64,000 bases of DNA from positions 14,191,961 to 14,255,960 of the forward strand of contig OY365810.1 in assembly GCA_959347315.1 (NCBI GenBank), written 5' to 3'. The notes under the pieces were generated by a model. That model was not told where the DNA came from, made no database searches, and saw nothing but the letters and a program-made list of their open reading frames with translations. The DNA comes from Bimastos eiseni. Lineage: Eukaryota; Annelida; Clitellata; Crassiclitellata; Lumbricidae. The translations under genes were made by a program, and so were the position numbers. How positions within the stretch are numbered: the first letter of the stretch is position 1; each line of letters starts with the position of its first letter. Shown here piece after piece: positions 1 to 20,301 of the stretch.

Positions 1-235
1 AGATAATCCGCACGGCTCAGGCTCTGTCTTTAAATGGAGCGCTCACGACCAGAACTCCAGCATCACCCGTTTACTCAAATACGTGTCCACAACGGCCCCC
101 TATTGATTCCGACTATCATGAATGAACACGGAACCGGAAGACAGAGTAAAACCTCTCTATTGAGTCTTCATGCTACATGGAAAATGAAAGATCGACAGTT
201 TTGAGAGAAACATTGAACGAACTCTGAGGCCCAAA

Positions 236-408
236 CAGGGCTGTACCGAGCTATAATTGCGCCCTATGCATAGCATCAATTTGGCGCCCCCACATTTTGA
301 AAATAGTGCATCTTATGGAATAATAAGTAGTTCCATCCTGAAATTTGCGCCCTTTCCGCATTTGCGCCCTTGACCTAGGCCCCGCTGGCCCCCCTCGGTA
401 TGGCCCTG
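236..408. mobile_element. hAT-type MITE
   Basis: A 173-bp non-autonomous element. The ends are CAGGGCTGTACCGAG on the left and the inverted CTCGGTATGGCCCTG on the right, the CAG...CTG pattern of hAT transposons. The 8 bases before it (GGCCCAAA, 228-235) match the 8 after it (GGCACAAA, 409-416) at 7 of 8 positions, as expected for an aged hAT target-site duplication. The interior is rich in GCGCCC and has no coding potential. Confidence 0.75.
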
Positions 409-2870
409 GGCACAAATTGCAAGAATGGAAATATTGAGAGTTGTTCTTGATATATTGACAGATGGACAATATATGTTCTTTTGTGTGTAATTATTGAGTT
501 GTCATGAGAGAAGGGCAAAATTATTGTCCTCTAAGTGTCTAACCTAAACAAATTCAGTTTTAATGGTAACATAGTAACCTAGTGATAAGCATGTTAACTG
601 TCAACACATAGGTTAGAAGTAAGGTAATATCCATGCAAAAACTGACTACATTTCAAGATGTTTGCTAGTGCCTTGAACTTTGCTATTAACCAAGTAGATG
701 ATGTTTGTTGTGTGTATATGTTGCCAGTTGCAGATTAGGCAGCGAGGACTGGCCTTGTCTTGGTCTACATAACTACAATTTCATTGCAAGAGTATAGTAA
801 AAGTTGCTAGGAAGCCAATGTAGCTCATGGTTAAGTGTTAAGGCATACCTAACAGCTGACTCAGTGTTGCTTTGAAGGACATATCTTAATCAATCAATGC
901 CTTATGTATTATCATAGCAGTGCTATAAGTTATAGATAATTTTGATGTTTCTTAATTCACAGAGATTCACTGTTAATTATTTATGTTTTTATTAGCAAAT
1001 TTTAGGGAACTAAAGTTGATGGAGAACACTCCAAAGACTCAATCAAAGCCAGTTTTGAAAATGTCTCTTAGCATAAGCATGTAATTATTGCACCACATTT
1101 ATAAAGTTTCAAGAGTTGCCACTTTGCTATTAGAAACCCAAATGGGCGAATGGAAGTCATGGCTATTGGATGCAGGGTGTGATTTCGGAGCAGCTCTGTG
1201 GAAATAGAAGAGCAGGGGTGAAATGTATGAAATATCTTCAGGGAGGGATGGTCTGATATGGTGCCAGTCATAATTTTTTTACCACTAGTCATTGGGTGCA
1301 TAAGGTAATGGATGACACTGGTGTGCAATCTGAGGAACCTTCGATTCCCATATCCTCTGAAAGATTGACTAGTAGTTCTTCTTTCACTAGGTGGAGGTTT
1401 TGGTTAAATTATACGTGTAACGTAATGGAGCCTTGCATGGCTGCTGACTGTTAAATTCGACTTCTGTAATAATTTGTCATCATTCTTTATGTTTATAAGC
1501 ATACTTTGGCTTGTCAGTTTTAAATTAGCCAAAAATTATTATTATTATTACCCTTCACAACTTATATAGGTTTAAGTTTATCACAGCTGTTGGAATATTC
1601 AACTTATCGGGTGTAATAATGTAATAACTAATGCATGTTTATGTTCGCTATGTGTAAAATTACATTTAATTTAGCAGAGAGCGTCAGAGTTAACCTTTTA
1701 TACAAATCATATTCCAAACGATACATGGTTTCTCGTATGCACTTCAAATGTGAAGCACGTCGTAGTTCTCTTTATGATTTCAAATGTTTTGTAGTAATGT
1801 ATTTATGTATCACCAAAATGGTCTTCAGTTTTCTTTGACTGTCATATTTTGTTTCAGTGGTTTCAATGACCATTTCAAATATTGAATAAGTATAAATGGG
1901 TGCCCAGCACTTTCAAATGCAATTTCTTTCATGAGAGTGCCTTTAGAAAACCTGGAGGGCTTGAAATCCGAGCTTGATAATTACATAATTGTTTTAAATG
2001 TTTTGAAATTTAATTCAGCCTGAGTTGGTTCATGTTATTAGCTGAAAATGTTTTAAAAGTCACTCTGATTGTCCTCCTGTTAATCTTTTGCCAGAGATAG
2101 AGAGCAAAATATTTATTGTTACCATTTAGCAATAGTACACATTTAAGGCACAGTCACTTTAGCCAGTGGTAAATGAATTGACTTCGGTTTGGGAGGGCCC
2201 CATAGATGTCTGTACACCCAGTGACACAGTCTAAGTCAGCTGTGGCTAATCATAGACCATGGGTAAGATTAGTTCAGCTGTCTAGTTATAGTGTGATCGG
2301 CTGAAGATTACACATTACATAGCTATCATCAAATCGGCAGACAAGCATTTACACATGAGCATAGGGAAAATAAACCTCCAATGCTAGGCTAAATTGGTAA
2401 ATTCTTTGATCCCCGCGAGATGTAGTGCTCAGCTAAGTGTATATTTTAACATTTAGTCTGTATTGGCTAATCTTCTTACAACATCGGAATTTCTACAGTA
2501 GGCTTATAGCCCTGGAAGCAGTAACATTAGTTCAAACCTCATTGTGTTAGTAATAAAACTGCACTGGGACATCCTCATTGAGTTCTTCAGCACAATTACA
2601 GCATGCCATTGTTGTTGTCCTGTCTTACAGAAGTGCACGGTGTGCACTTCTGAACATTAGAAGAGGGAACATCAAATAGCCTACAGCAAGTGTACAATGA
2701 TATAATGGCTTACAGTTGTAATGTATATGCACAAAACCTGTTTTGCTAAAGGGAGCCATAAAAATTATAAGTTGTATTGTATATTGCTGTACAGATGTAT
2801 AGGCTATTTTGATTCTGCCCTTCTTATAAGGTTCAGAGAAGTGCACACGTAATGCGTAAGTATAGAAAAG
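409..2870. other. No recognisable gene; upstream flank
   Basis: AT-rich sequence with no credible open reading frame, RNA gene or complete mobile element. The only low-complexity tract is a short ATT run near 1538. The longest frames are under 90 codons and show no splice-site or protein-family support. Confidence 0.5.
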
Positions 2871-3042
2871 TAGGCCTATATATATATGTATATATATATG
2901 TATGTATGTATATAATGTGGGTGTATATATATAGGCCCTAGGGCTATGACAGAATGTATAATTGGAGGCTGTGGCCCATAGACAGAAAGACCTGAGGGCA
3001 TGTTTATAATTTAGGTCTGAATGCGGAGCCTATGGCCAGGTG

Positions 3043-3116
<74 letters not shown>
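2871..3116. repeat. TATG and (TA)n simple repeats
   Basis: Two low-complexity tracts: mixed TA/TATG between about 2871 and 2938, and a pure (TA)n run of about 70 bp at 3046-3116. A shorter (TA)n lies at about 3503-3522. Open frames running through them (isoleucine-tyrosine repeats) are artefacts. Confidence 0.9.
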
Positions 3117-3119
<3 letters not shown>

Positions 3120-4139
3120 CAAACTGCACAACTTGCGAATTACTGACACGATATTAACCAACTCCCTCTTGAAAGGGCGCGATGCCATGACTGTGAACTT
3201 TTTGAACCACGGTGTAAGGTATATCTTACGCCATGGTCTCAACTCGCCATGATAGTATCGCAGTTGTAAGTAAGTAGGCTATATACTCTCAGCTAGGCTA
3301 TATTGTAATCGTAACTCGACATGCTGTAGCAGCGCCCATTATAACAAATCGCGGGAAATATGTCTATTCACATGCGTGTGATCAAAACAAAATAGATAGA
3401 TAGATGTCATGATACGAAGAGTCAGGAATGTACAGATAACGGTAATTAGGACATACATAAGCCTATTATTCTATAAACGAAGAATTAACACTTATAATAT
3501 AGCCTATATATATATATATATATTTCTGACAGATCGTAGGCCTAATCGTAATCTCCAAACACAAACAGGTAGGCCTAGGGCCCTAACAGTAACAGGTCTG
3601 AAGCGCCATTTGGAAGCCAAGCGCGTGTAGGGCCCAAGCTTATTCACGAGTGTTGTGTCAAGTCAGAACTCCGATGGGTGGTCAGAGTCCCAGAAAGTTC
3701 GAGAAGGCAGAAGTAGCTGTTACGACGAGTATCGTTTAGGTTGAGAATTGGAATATGTATGACCAGATGATTTGGGGTTCTAGTTCTTGAAGAGGCGAGA
3801 CGTTGTTGATTGTGGAAAGCCCGAAGGCTGAAGTTAATGGATACGCCTCTAGCAGAGCCTGAGGCAAATCTAGGTGGGCGATTGTCACTGATTGGCCTAT
3901 CCCGATTAGTTAAACGGTGGTTAACTAACACAGAAACAATAAATACATTTCGCAAATGCACATCTAAAACCACAACAGTCAGAGTTTTTAAAAATAACAT
4001 TTCTTCATTAATTTGAAACATGCATCAAAACTTAGAATATGCTTGAAGCTATATTTAGGTTACAAATGTTCGCTGTGCTAGTCCACTTTACAATTGTGAT
4101 TTTTGCTATTTGGGAGGTATCATTTAATGAGTAGTTCTA
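3117..4139. other. No recognisable gene upstream of the PABPC promoter
   Basis: Open frames of 125 codons (- strand) and 68 codons (+ strand) overlap each other at 3644-4021. They resemble no protein family I recognise and lack supporting signals. Several TAGGCCTA octamers occur here (3537, 3570). Confidence 0.5.
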
Positions 4140-4303
4140 CAACAATTGAAGTGGCGCGCTTTGCGATTGGTATATCCGGGCGGGGTGGCTTAGGCCTAGT
4201 TGTTGCTGCCTATATCGATATCCGGTCATTGATTGATTTCTGAACTTTGAAAGGCGCTACAGTATTTGGTAAGTCACGTGTTTCCGCTGACACCGTCTAG
4301 GAT
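4140..4303 (+). promoter_or_regulatory. Candidate PABPC promoter
   Basis: This short stretch before the proposed first exon carries an inverted CCAAT box (ATTGG, 4166-4170), a GC box (GGGCGGGG, 4178-4185) and a CACGTG E-box (4275-4280). Together they look like a TATA-less housekeeping promoter. A pyrimidine run CCTTTT at 4304-4309 is a possible TOP-type start, which would fit because vertebrate PABPC1 mRNA is a TOP mRNA. No transcript data support the exact start. Confidence 0.4.
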
Positions 4304-4441
4304 CCTTTTGCGAACGACCTGTCGTCCATAGAAGAAGTGTTAGTTTGCAAAACGAATTAAAATTGTCCAGTAGCTAAGGTCAATCTTAACTTTAGAAAAC
4401 TCTAAAAACACAGAAAACTTCTGTAACTCTACTACAACGAC
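4304..4441 (+). other. Probable non-coding first exon of PABPC
   Basis: The coding exon begins just after an acceptor (TTTTAG at 5193-5198), only 7 bases before the ATG, so the leader must be spliced from upstream. The best donor is GTAAGT at 4442-4447. The exon interior is A-rich around 4390-4420, reminiscent of the A-rich autoregulatory leader of vertebrate PABPC1, but the runs are short. The 5' boundary is a guess based on the pyrimidine run. Confidence 0.4.
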
Positions 4442-4612
4442 GTAAGTTTAGCATTGTTTGAACTAATTTAGTTCAGTTTTGTGGCTTGTGATTATTGCGA
4501 CTGAGTTTTAACGACGCCATTTTGTAAGCACATGCTTTGGCGGAATATCGCGCAACATATTTCGATCCATAACTTCTGATTAACTAAATGAGGGTATTAT
4601 AGAAACGTCGTG

Positions 4613-4877
4613 CTTCTGCGGCCGAATTTAACCATTATGCGGCCGAAGGGTTTCAACATGTATCTACAACAGACACTGACCCTAATCTTGACCCTAATTT
4701 ATCATCACCACGCCTAACTTGACCCTAATCGACCCTCACGGTTCATAACCTGAATAGCACAGACCCTTACGACGCATATTGGAAGAATTTGAGCGCTTTT
4801 GACTTCGCATGCGTCATAGGTTGCGCATGCGCAGAGATCGTAACCTGCGGATTTGTGCACTTTTTCGGCCGCAGAAG
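4613..4877. mobile_element. MITE with 14-bp perfect inverted ends in PABPC intron 1
   Basis: The ends are CTTCTGCGGCCGAA (4613-4626) and its exact reverse complement (4864-4877). Length is about 265 bp with no coding content. Inside are three GACCCTAAT-type repeats and an exact TGCGCATGCGCA palindrome at 4822-4833. I could not define a target-site duplication, so the superfamily is open. Confidence 0.6.
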
Positions 4878-5178
4878 TAAAATGTGAGTAGAATGATGAC
4901 TAGCTAATGTTCCTCAGTACTTGCACATTAGAGATACTAAGCTGTAAAACTTTTTATAACCTTTTTATTTTCACTTAGGATGTTAAACAAATAAAACTTT
5001 TTAGTATAATTTATTGTTGAAACTGGATGCTGTCGAGTCCATCCACAATAGAATTTGACTAAAGACTAGTAAACTGTTGTATGTGATTGGCCTTAATGCA
5101 CAGTCGATGCACTCTATAAAGATATAAGATGCGAAGAAGCCATCGAGTTTCATGAATGAAATGGGGAGATAGTGTTAG

Positions 5179-13652
<8,474 letters not shown>

Positions 13653-13980
13653 ACGACGACGACTATAATGACCAAATGCTACTGGACGGCAAAAATAAAA
13701 AACGAAACGCTTCTTGAACGACTGGCTGTAAAAATTCACAAATTTAACAGATGATTAAATGTCCACAGAGAAAATCTATGGTCTGTTTTGCAGTATGAAA
13801 GCATTTATTTTGCAAAGGTTTCTTAAAATTATTGGCTTGTGTTTTTCTGTGTGGTTTCCCAAATTATATTGAAGTTCTTCGAGGTTCTGTGAAATTTTTA
13901 GCAAATAATCTGTTAAATTTGTGAAGGCTGTAACTACAGTTTATCAAGTGTTATTAAAAAAACTTAAAAAAATCGCAACA
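13653..13980 (+). other. PABPC 3' UTR (extent estimated)
   Basis: The stop TAA at 13650-13652 is followed by non-repetitive AT-rich sequence with candidate poly(A) signals AATAAA at 13694-13699 and ATTAAA at 13953-13958. The true cleavage site is unknown. A longer form using AATAAA at 15952 would have to run through the hAT element at 14658-15654 and is less likely. Confidence 0.4.
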
Positions 13981-14657
13981 TATGGAAAAACTAAAGCAAC
14001 AGCAACCTAACAGTGTCATTGAATTTAAAAATAAATGGCACTACACATTTGTGAAAATGTGTTCATTGGTGAAAAGACTCTTAAATTGCCTGAGTTCGTC
14101 TTGGCCCAAGGATTGTGATGGTCTAGTGTGTCTAGTGCTGTGTGTCGTAACACACTTCAGTATGAAAGTAATCTCTGTCCTGGTTTGCTGTAAATTAGCA
14201 GTTTTGCCCCACTAATGATTAGTGTATTAAGCACCGTCATAGCTGTTTCTCAGAAGGTAATTTAAAAGAGTATCAAAAAGCTTCTTCAAAATTACGAACT
14301 TGTGATCTATATAAAGAATCTTCTTTAGCATTGATTGTCTGCCTAACATATTGCCCGGTCTGCTTAATCTGCATGTTCCCTAGGTCAGTTGTCCCAAGAG
14401 GGTACTGTTTAAAGGGTCTTGATACAAATGTCCAGTGGGCATTTGCATTCATTTCCATCAGGCATTTTTGCTACAAACTGGTTGCAGGCTGTCTTTCTTG
14501 ATGCAAAGCTTATACTATGTGCTTTAGCTTTGGAGTGTGGTTTGTTAATTTTTCCTCATATTCTTATTTTTTAATTATAAGTTTCTTTTAAATTAATGGT
14601 TAACTGTTTATGATTTAGAAGGTATGTGACTCTTTTTAAATTTAGAATTACTCTAAG

Positions 14658-15654
14658 CAGGGGCTCAGACAGGTAATAAATAGTTGGGGGTCAAGAATAT
14701 AAAAAATTTCTGGGGTTTTGACCCCCCACTTTTACAAGGAGGACCCCCCAGCATACGGCCAAAGGGGGACGGGGTCAAAGTACAGCTTGAAGCAACTAAC
14801 AAAACAAATGATGTTACAGAATGTATTGCACTGAAGTGCTAACTTGATCTGTACTATAATAATTTATTGTACATTGATGCCAGTGACTCGTTACTACTGT
14901 AAACTACTAATGTCCCACTAAGGAGCCGCAAGTCCTAACTATCGTTGATGAAAAAGTTTAATTTGAATTAGAACTATGACCCTCGCCTGTGACATTGGGA
15001 TAGGATTAGGGATGGGCACAATTTTAATTCCTTTTCTTTTGGAGTAATGCAGACTTATGCAGTCTTGTCATACTTGTTTACATTAGCACTGTAAACCTAC
15101 CTAAAACCGCGGTCGCTGTTCCTGTTGGTTTATATGAAAACGAAAGCAGTTGCTGCTTCATCTTGCTCTTTTTGGCTGGAGGTTTTTCATAGTTACCAAA
15201 CATAGTTACCAAACATTTTTTTCACCAAATTCACGTTCCCTACTTATAACATTAGCAGTAAGAAGAAAACAATTTTTTTCATCTCACACAAATCAACATA
15301 CAAATGACGTAATCTTATTAGGTTGTTTAACGTCATTATGAAAATAAATAAGAAGAATAGTGCAGCTCAAAATGAATTGCTTTGTTGTGCTGCTTGGCCT
15401 ACAACTTATCATTCGACTGTGACATAATGGATCAAAAAAACACGCAGACAGTTCAACTGTCTGCGTGTTTTTTTCACCCATTATGTTATCTATTCCAACT
15501 TTAAATTGACAGTGAAAGCATGTTGAAAGTAATGCTTCAGTCTCAACACTCAATCAAACAAGCACAACAAAAAGTGGGGGGTCAAAACACAGTGGTGTGA
15601 CCCTCTGACCAAAAAAGTGGGGGGTCCCTTGACCCCCTGGAATCGGAGCCACTG
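14658..15654. mobile_element. Non-autonomous hAT element, about 1 kb
   Basis: The left end is CAGGGGCTCAGACAGG and the right end is GGAGCCACTG; read inward both continue into GGGGGTCAAG-type motifs. Flanks ACTCTAAG (14650-14657) and ACTCGAAG (15655-15662) match 7 of 8. There is no transposase frame. A nested near-perfect hairpin occupies 15423-15486. Confidence 0.75.
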
Positions 15655-15662
15655 ACTCGAAG

Positions 15663-17019
15663 ACATGTTTCATTCCTTGAATTGTTAACTGTGACAAAAG
15701 CATCATTTGAATCATTATACCACCTTTGAGAATCAGTTACTCGTTTGAGTTTGACTTAATTTAGATGTTCAGGTTTAAAACGCTCTATAAGTTGACCTAA
15801 AAGTTCAAATGATCATAATATTTAGATTAAGTGGTTCTCTTCTAAATAAGAATTAGATATACTGCAAAGTATTTTCGTAAAACTTATGATGCATTTTTGC
15901 AATTCTTCGGAGTTAGGCAACTGGTGTATGGCATGACAAAAGTCTTAAGAAAATAAAACCTTTTTGTTTGTCAATGTAAACCAACTTCTTTGTGGGCGAC
16001 AGTTTTTGCAATATATCAAGTGTGGAGGTACTTTAGTTTCTGTTTGGAGTTATTGATTTGACATTTGCTGCCCGTATTTGATAGCCCTTAATCAGTTGGA
16101 TTCAGTTGGTGATTGTGATGCATACATTGTCTTGGGAATTGTGAGGAATTGCTGTAAAATGCATTGCATTATTCTGCATTGTTACAACTATTGCCAAGTC
16201 TGTAATATTGACAAACCAGTGAAATTTTGATGTCATGGCTTGAAATGCTGGTGGTTGCCTGACATGCCAGGTTCCAAACTACATTGTAAGTTTTGGTTTC
16301 TAAAGAGTGTGTGGTACACTGCTCTAAAAGCTATGTAGATCATCCTAATGTCATCAAGTGTGCTTATTATTGGATTTGATGTTTTACAAGTTTTGACTAA
16401 ATTTTACGAAAATGCCAAATTATGCAGTTTCATGTTCAGTGTTACTTTTTGAAGAGAAAACTTAACATAAGTAGTGTTGGTTTTGTTTGCTTGATTCTAC
16501 TACTGATCAGCTTTTTCTATTATGTGATAATAATAATCTTCATTTAATTTCAAACACAAACCGCAGTATGATTACAAGTACAGTATGTATGAATGATGAC
16601 GAGCTATTACAGGAGTTTGTTTTAGCCTTCGACAGCCACGCATGGTGCCCGTTACGCTATACATATCATTTTTAACAAACGCCGCCGAGCAAAAGAAGTT
16701 GACCTTAGGGGAAACTGGTCTCTAACTCTGATCCTGAACCTAGGAGGTTCCTGATGCTCAACACTTCCCGCAGAGCATACATGCATGAAACTGATCTTTG
16801 AAAATTGACTCGTTTCGTATCTGGATTCCCAACGGTCGTACTTTAACGGTTTCGGTTAGGAAGCATCTTGTCCAGTAGCTATAAACAAGAAGCTGGAGTA
16901 GCACAAGATCTTTTCTACCATGCTTTTATATTGAAATTAAATTATATGATGAAATGTCTGGATACAGAAGTAGATTGTTCCTTGTATGTTGATCAAGGGC
17001 TGCACATCTGCTATTTCTA
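15663..17019. other. No recognisable gene
   Basis: AT-rich intergenic sequence downstream of PABPC. It has one AATAAA at 15952 and no coding or repeat structure that I can identify. Confidence 0.45.
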
Positions 17020-17530
17020 ACCAATATGGCAGCTGTTTCAAAGGAGCTGATCAAACTAGTGGCCTGGTGCAATGACATTGGTTTTAACGGTTTCAAAATT
17101 AAAACCATGAGTGCGGTTCTGCAGTATGCAAGGATTACATCGTGGACCAGAGTTTACAATTGCAGAAGGCAAGATCCTGGTAGTCAAGAGTATAAATTCT
17201 TGGGCATCACCTTCCACAGAAACTTTAATTTCAGGCCTCACATTCAGTACTTTGAGAAAAAGGCATTAAGCTTGCTGGGAAGTATAATAGTCGTCTTGCA
17301 ATGACTACAATGCAATTTGTAGACTACTATGCAACTATAAGATTCCCTCTCATGGGTGTCCCTCGAGATCGCCGCCTCTGGTAACTAGCGTCGTTTCGTG
17401 GGTCTGGTGGCCTACAGAGATAAGATAGATCAGAGAATTGAAGGGGAAACCTCTCCAACTTTCCAAGGAAGAGGTCGAGAAAAAACTGGAATATGGTTCA
17501 ATAGTCTGGCAGCTCGCAACCGTCTTGTTT
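17020..17530 (+). pseudogene. Degenerate retroelement fragments (RT thumb and gag-like)
   Basis: From 17026 a frame reads NGFKIK, then EYKFLGITFHRNFNFRPHI, the conserved block after the catalytic core in non-LTR reverse transcriptases. From about 17389 another frame reads RRFVGLVAYRDK, QRIEGE and PTFQGRG, with GIWFNSL further on, and resembles retroelement gag-type sequence. The second block has a copy at about 25278-25395 on the opposite strand, close to 90% identical by eye. Stops and frame changes show decay. The clade is not assigned. Confidence 0.55.
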
Positions 17531-19493
17531 GAGAACTGTAAACCCTGTTCTGAATCAACCCCTTTGTTTGTGTCTTAAGTGCTTTTTGCACATACCCAGT
17601 AGCTAATCTAGAGATGGAGACCCTATTTTCCTCGCTTCAGTATGTGCATAGATTGAAAAGTAACCCATGGAATCTAGCATAGCGCTTTGTCTTTCAACCC
17701 CACAATCTACGTTTATTTAACAATTGACCTCTGCTACGCCGCCACTAAGTATATGGACTCAAACCGCTCGCTCTCTGTCTCTCGACCTCCTGTGTTGTTT
17801 GATTTACACAGACACAAGGTGTGGCAGTCTGGATTAGCATAAGGAGTTTTCAGAGGCACTCAGTCTATATTAAGCTGCATCACACTCAGAACAAGACGAC
17901 TAAGTCTTGCACTAATCCAGAGACATACAATTTAGTATGTTTCAATAGCTTCTAACGAATGAAACCTCTTACTTTAAAATATGCACTGATGACTCAGAAG
18001 AGAGTGATGGATGGTATTTGCAGTTTAACGACACTGTGTGATAACAATGATCATTATCGTGGCCCTCCTCCTTTATCCAGGCTTGGGACTGGCAATGGTG
18101 GATTGCCAGCAAGTTTGAAGACGGTGATCGAAAAGCTGCAAGGCCATTATACTGAGGACAGATCTTTTTCAGTACAACTCCCTGACAGTACATTATTATG
18201 GAGATCTAGGCATGACAAAGATGAATGCTGTACACTGCAAACGTTAGCAAAAGGAATGGCCAATGGGGTGGGAGGACATTTAGAGACTTGGGTATTTTTT
18301 GCCCACGTCTGTCATGATAATGATCTTAAAGACTGCTGTGTTGGCGTTTGCCTTAGATAAGGTGAATAGAGTTTTTAAATGGGTTGATTGTATGTCACTG
18401 ATGAAAGATCACTGATGAAACTCCGCATGGTCTCTCATTAGTGATTTACAATGACTACACATGGTCTCATCAGTGACTTGAGTACACTAGTGCTTCTGAT
18501 AACTCCGAATGCTACTAATCCAAACTACCACACCTTATTTTTTTTAGTAGTTGTATTTTCTTTACGTGTAATGAGGAAGAATGCAATCTGACAAAACAGA
18601 GAAATGTTAGCTATAGCGGATAATAAAGTAGCTAGAATTGTTAAATAAACATTTTTATATATGTTTCTGGGGATAAATTGAGAATTTGTATTTGGGTGGG
18701 AGAATTTGGTTGTGTGCTCTGGTCTTTATTGGTGAATGTAGGATGAATAGTGTGGAGGTGGGAGTTGGTGAAGGACATGATTGGGGTTGTGTAACATGAC
18801 GAAGAGGAGTTTGTCAGCTTTGTTATCAAGTTCTGAAATCTTGCTTGGTTGGCTCTTCTTATATGAGTATTTCCAAACTTTATGAAAGGCTATGGTAAGA
18901 CCCCACCAGAATGGGAAGGCATATACAAGTATAGCAGTGGTGGTGGCTTTGGCTATGTTATGGATGGAAAAGGATGAAAAGCCGTGGGTTCTGAGTTTTC
19001 TAATGGCATAAAAAGAGGAGGAGCAAGTTGCTCTGAGGTGGTCAATAATTGTGACAGGATGAAATTTATAATTTCTCTAAATTGCAAGCAGGTAAAGTTA
19101 TTAGCAGAAGCCTAAAATTGAGACTAAAAGCAGCTCAGGTGGAGTATGAACTTGAGACGATAAAAAGGTAAGTGTCATTAACTTCAAACATGAGATTGAG
19201 TGGTGAAGGTCTGAAGCAGTGATGGAGAAGTTTGTTTGTCATAAGATGGAGCCTTGAACTATGCTATAATTTAATAGGAAGATGAGATAAATGGCAATCT
19301 TTGAATATGGTGGGGTGCAAGAATTCACAATAATATTCATCTTTTAATATTATTGCATATTGGTATGATCTTAGCTATCAAGAGTGGCAGATTTTGTCCA
19401 AAAGGAAGAGTTTTTAACAGAAAAATGCTTTGGAGAAGTCAAGTGAGATTCTTTTACATATTCGTTTGTTTGAGGAGGTGTGTATGGTGCATG
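17531..19493. other. Unassigned intergenic sequence
   Basis: A 133-codon + strand frame at 17959-18360 contains a CCTCCTCCTTTATCCAGGC block that loosely resembles 61453-61487, so it may be an old mobile-element leader. The antisense of about 18640-19330 is pyrimidine-rich and could be a decayed retroelement. Neither can be named from sequence alone. Confidence 0.35.
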
Positions 19494-19501
19494 ATATTAT
19501 G

Positions 19502-19894
19502 CAAAGTTGTATGGTCTCGAGACAGTTTTTTAGTGTCTCGGTCTCTGGAGGTAGTGTCTCGAATTTTTAGAAACTGTCTTGAAGTGAAAGTCTTGTTCTG
19601 TCTCAAACAAGAGATCTCGACAAGTTTCGCGTTAACTGTCTTAAAATCTTGCGGCAATATAAAAATTATTCTCAGGAATTGGTACTATATTCATTACAAG
19701 TTTTAAATTGAAATTACAAATGAACCCTATTCCCGAAAACTGATACATTCGTATTTTACAGCATTTTATATAGGATCACTTGTCTTTTACTGTCTTGTAC
19801 TGTCTTGAGCCTAGTGTTTCGGTCATGGTACCTCACGTCTCGGTCTCGGCACCCCGTCTTGGTCTTGAAGTTTCAAGTCTTGCATACAACACTG
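19502..19894. mobile_element. hAT MITE, GGTCTTGGTCTC family, copy 1
   Basis: The right end reads inward CAGTGTTGTATGCAAGAC and the left end CAAAGTTGTATGGTCTCG. The flanks are ATATTATG (19494-19501) and ATATTAGG (19895-19902), 7 of 8 identical. Both subterminal regions are built from repeated TCTCGGTCTC and GTCTTGGTCTTG motifs. Related copies lie at 49329-50005 and 55506-56132. Confidence 0.75.
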
Positions 19895-20301
19895 ATATTA
19901 GGGCTGTGGAGCTAAAACCAATAGGTCAGAACTTCTGAGATTAAGGATTCAAGGGAAGATTAAGCAAAGGTAGTTAGAGGCATATAAATCTATTAAACTA
20001 TTTGTTTTTGAATTAATTTGGAATCTGTAAAGAACAGGGAGAATGGAGATTGGGGGCTCTAAGGGTTGCTTTAAGCCTATCTCCCAGAGGGGTAAATGGG
20101 ATGGAATGATCGATTTATAAGGTGGATGCACACAGATTAGAGATTTGAACAGAGATTCGTTTTCTAAAATTTTTCTGAATTTTCGTCTTTTAGATTGTTG
20201 CCAGATGCTTTGAACTCTAGGGCTTTGTGATCGATTTAATCACTGAACAGACGACTTTAATGTTGATGTGAAGTACATTTTGAGTGATGTAGGCCTACTT
20301 G

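Noticed and set aside
3030..3242. Frame with a long Ile-Tyr repeat
   Set aside because: It runs through a (TA)n microsatellite.
3644..4021. 125-codon - strand frame near the PABPC promoter
   Set aside because: No family, no splice or start support, and it overlaps a + strand frame of similar quality.
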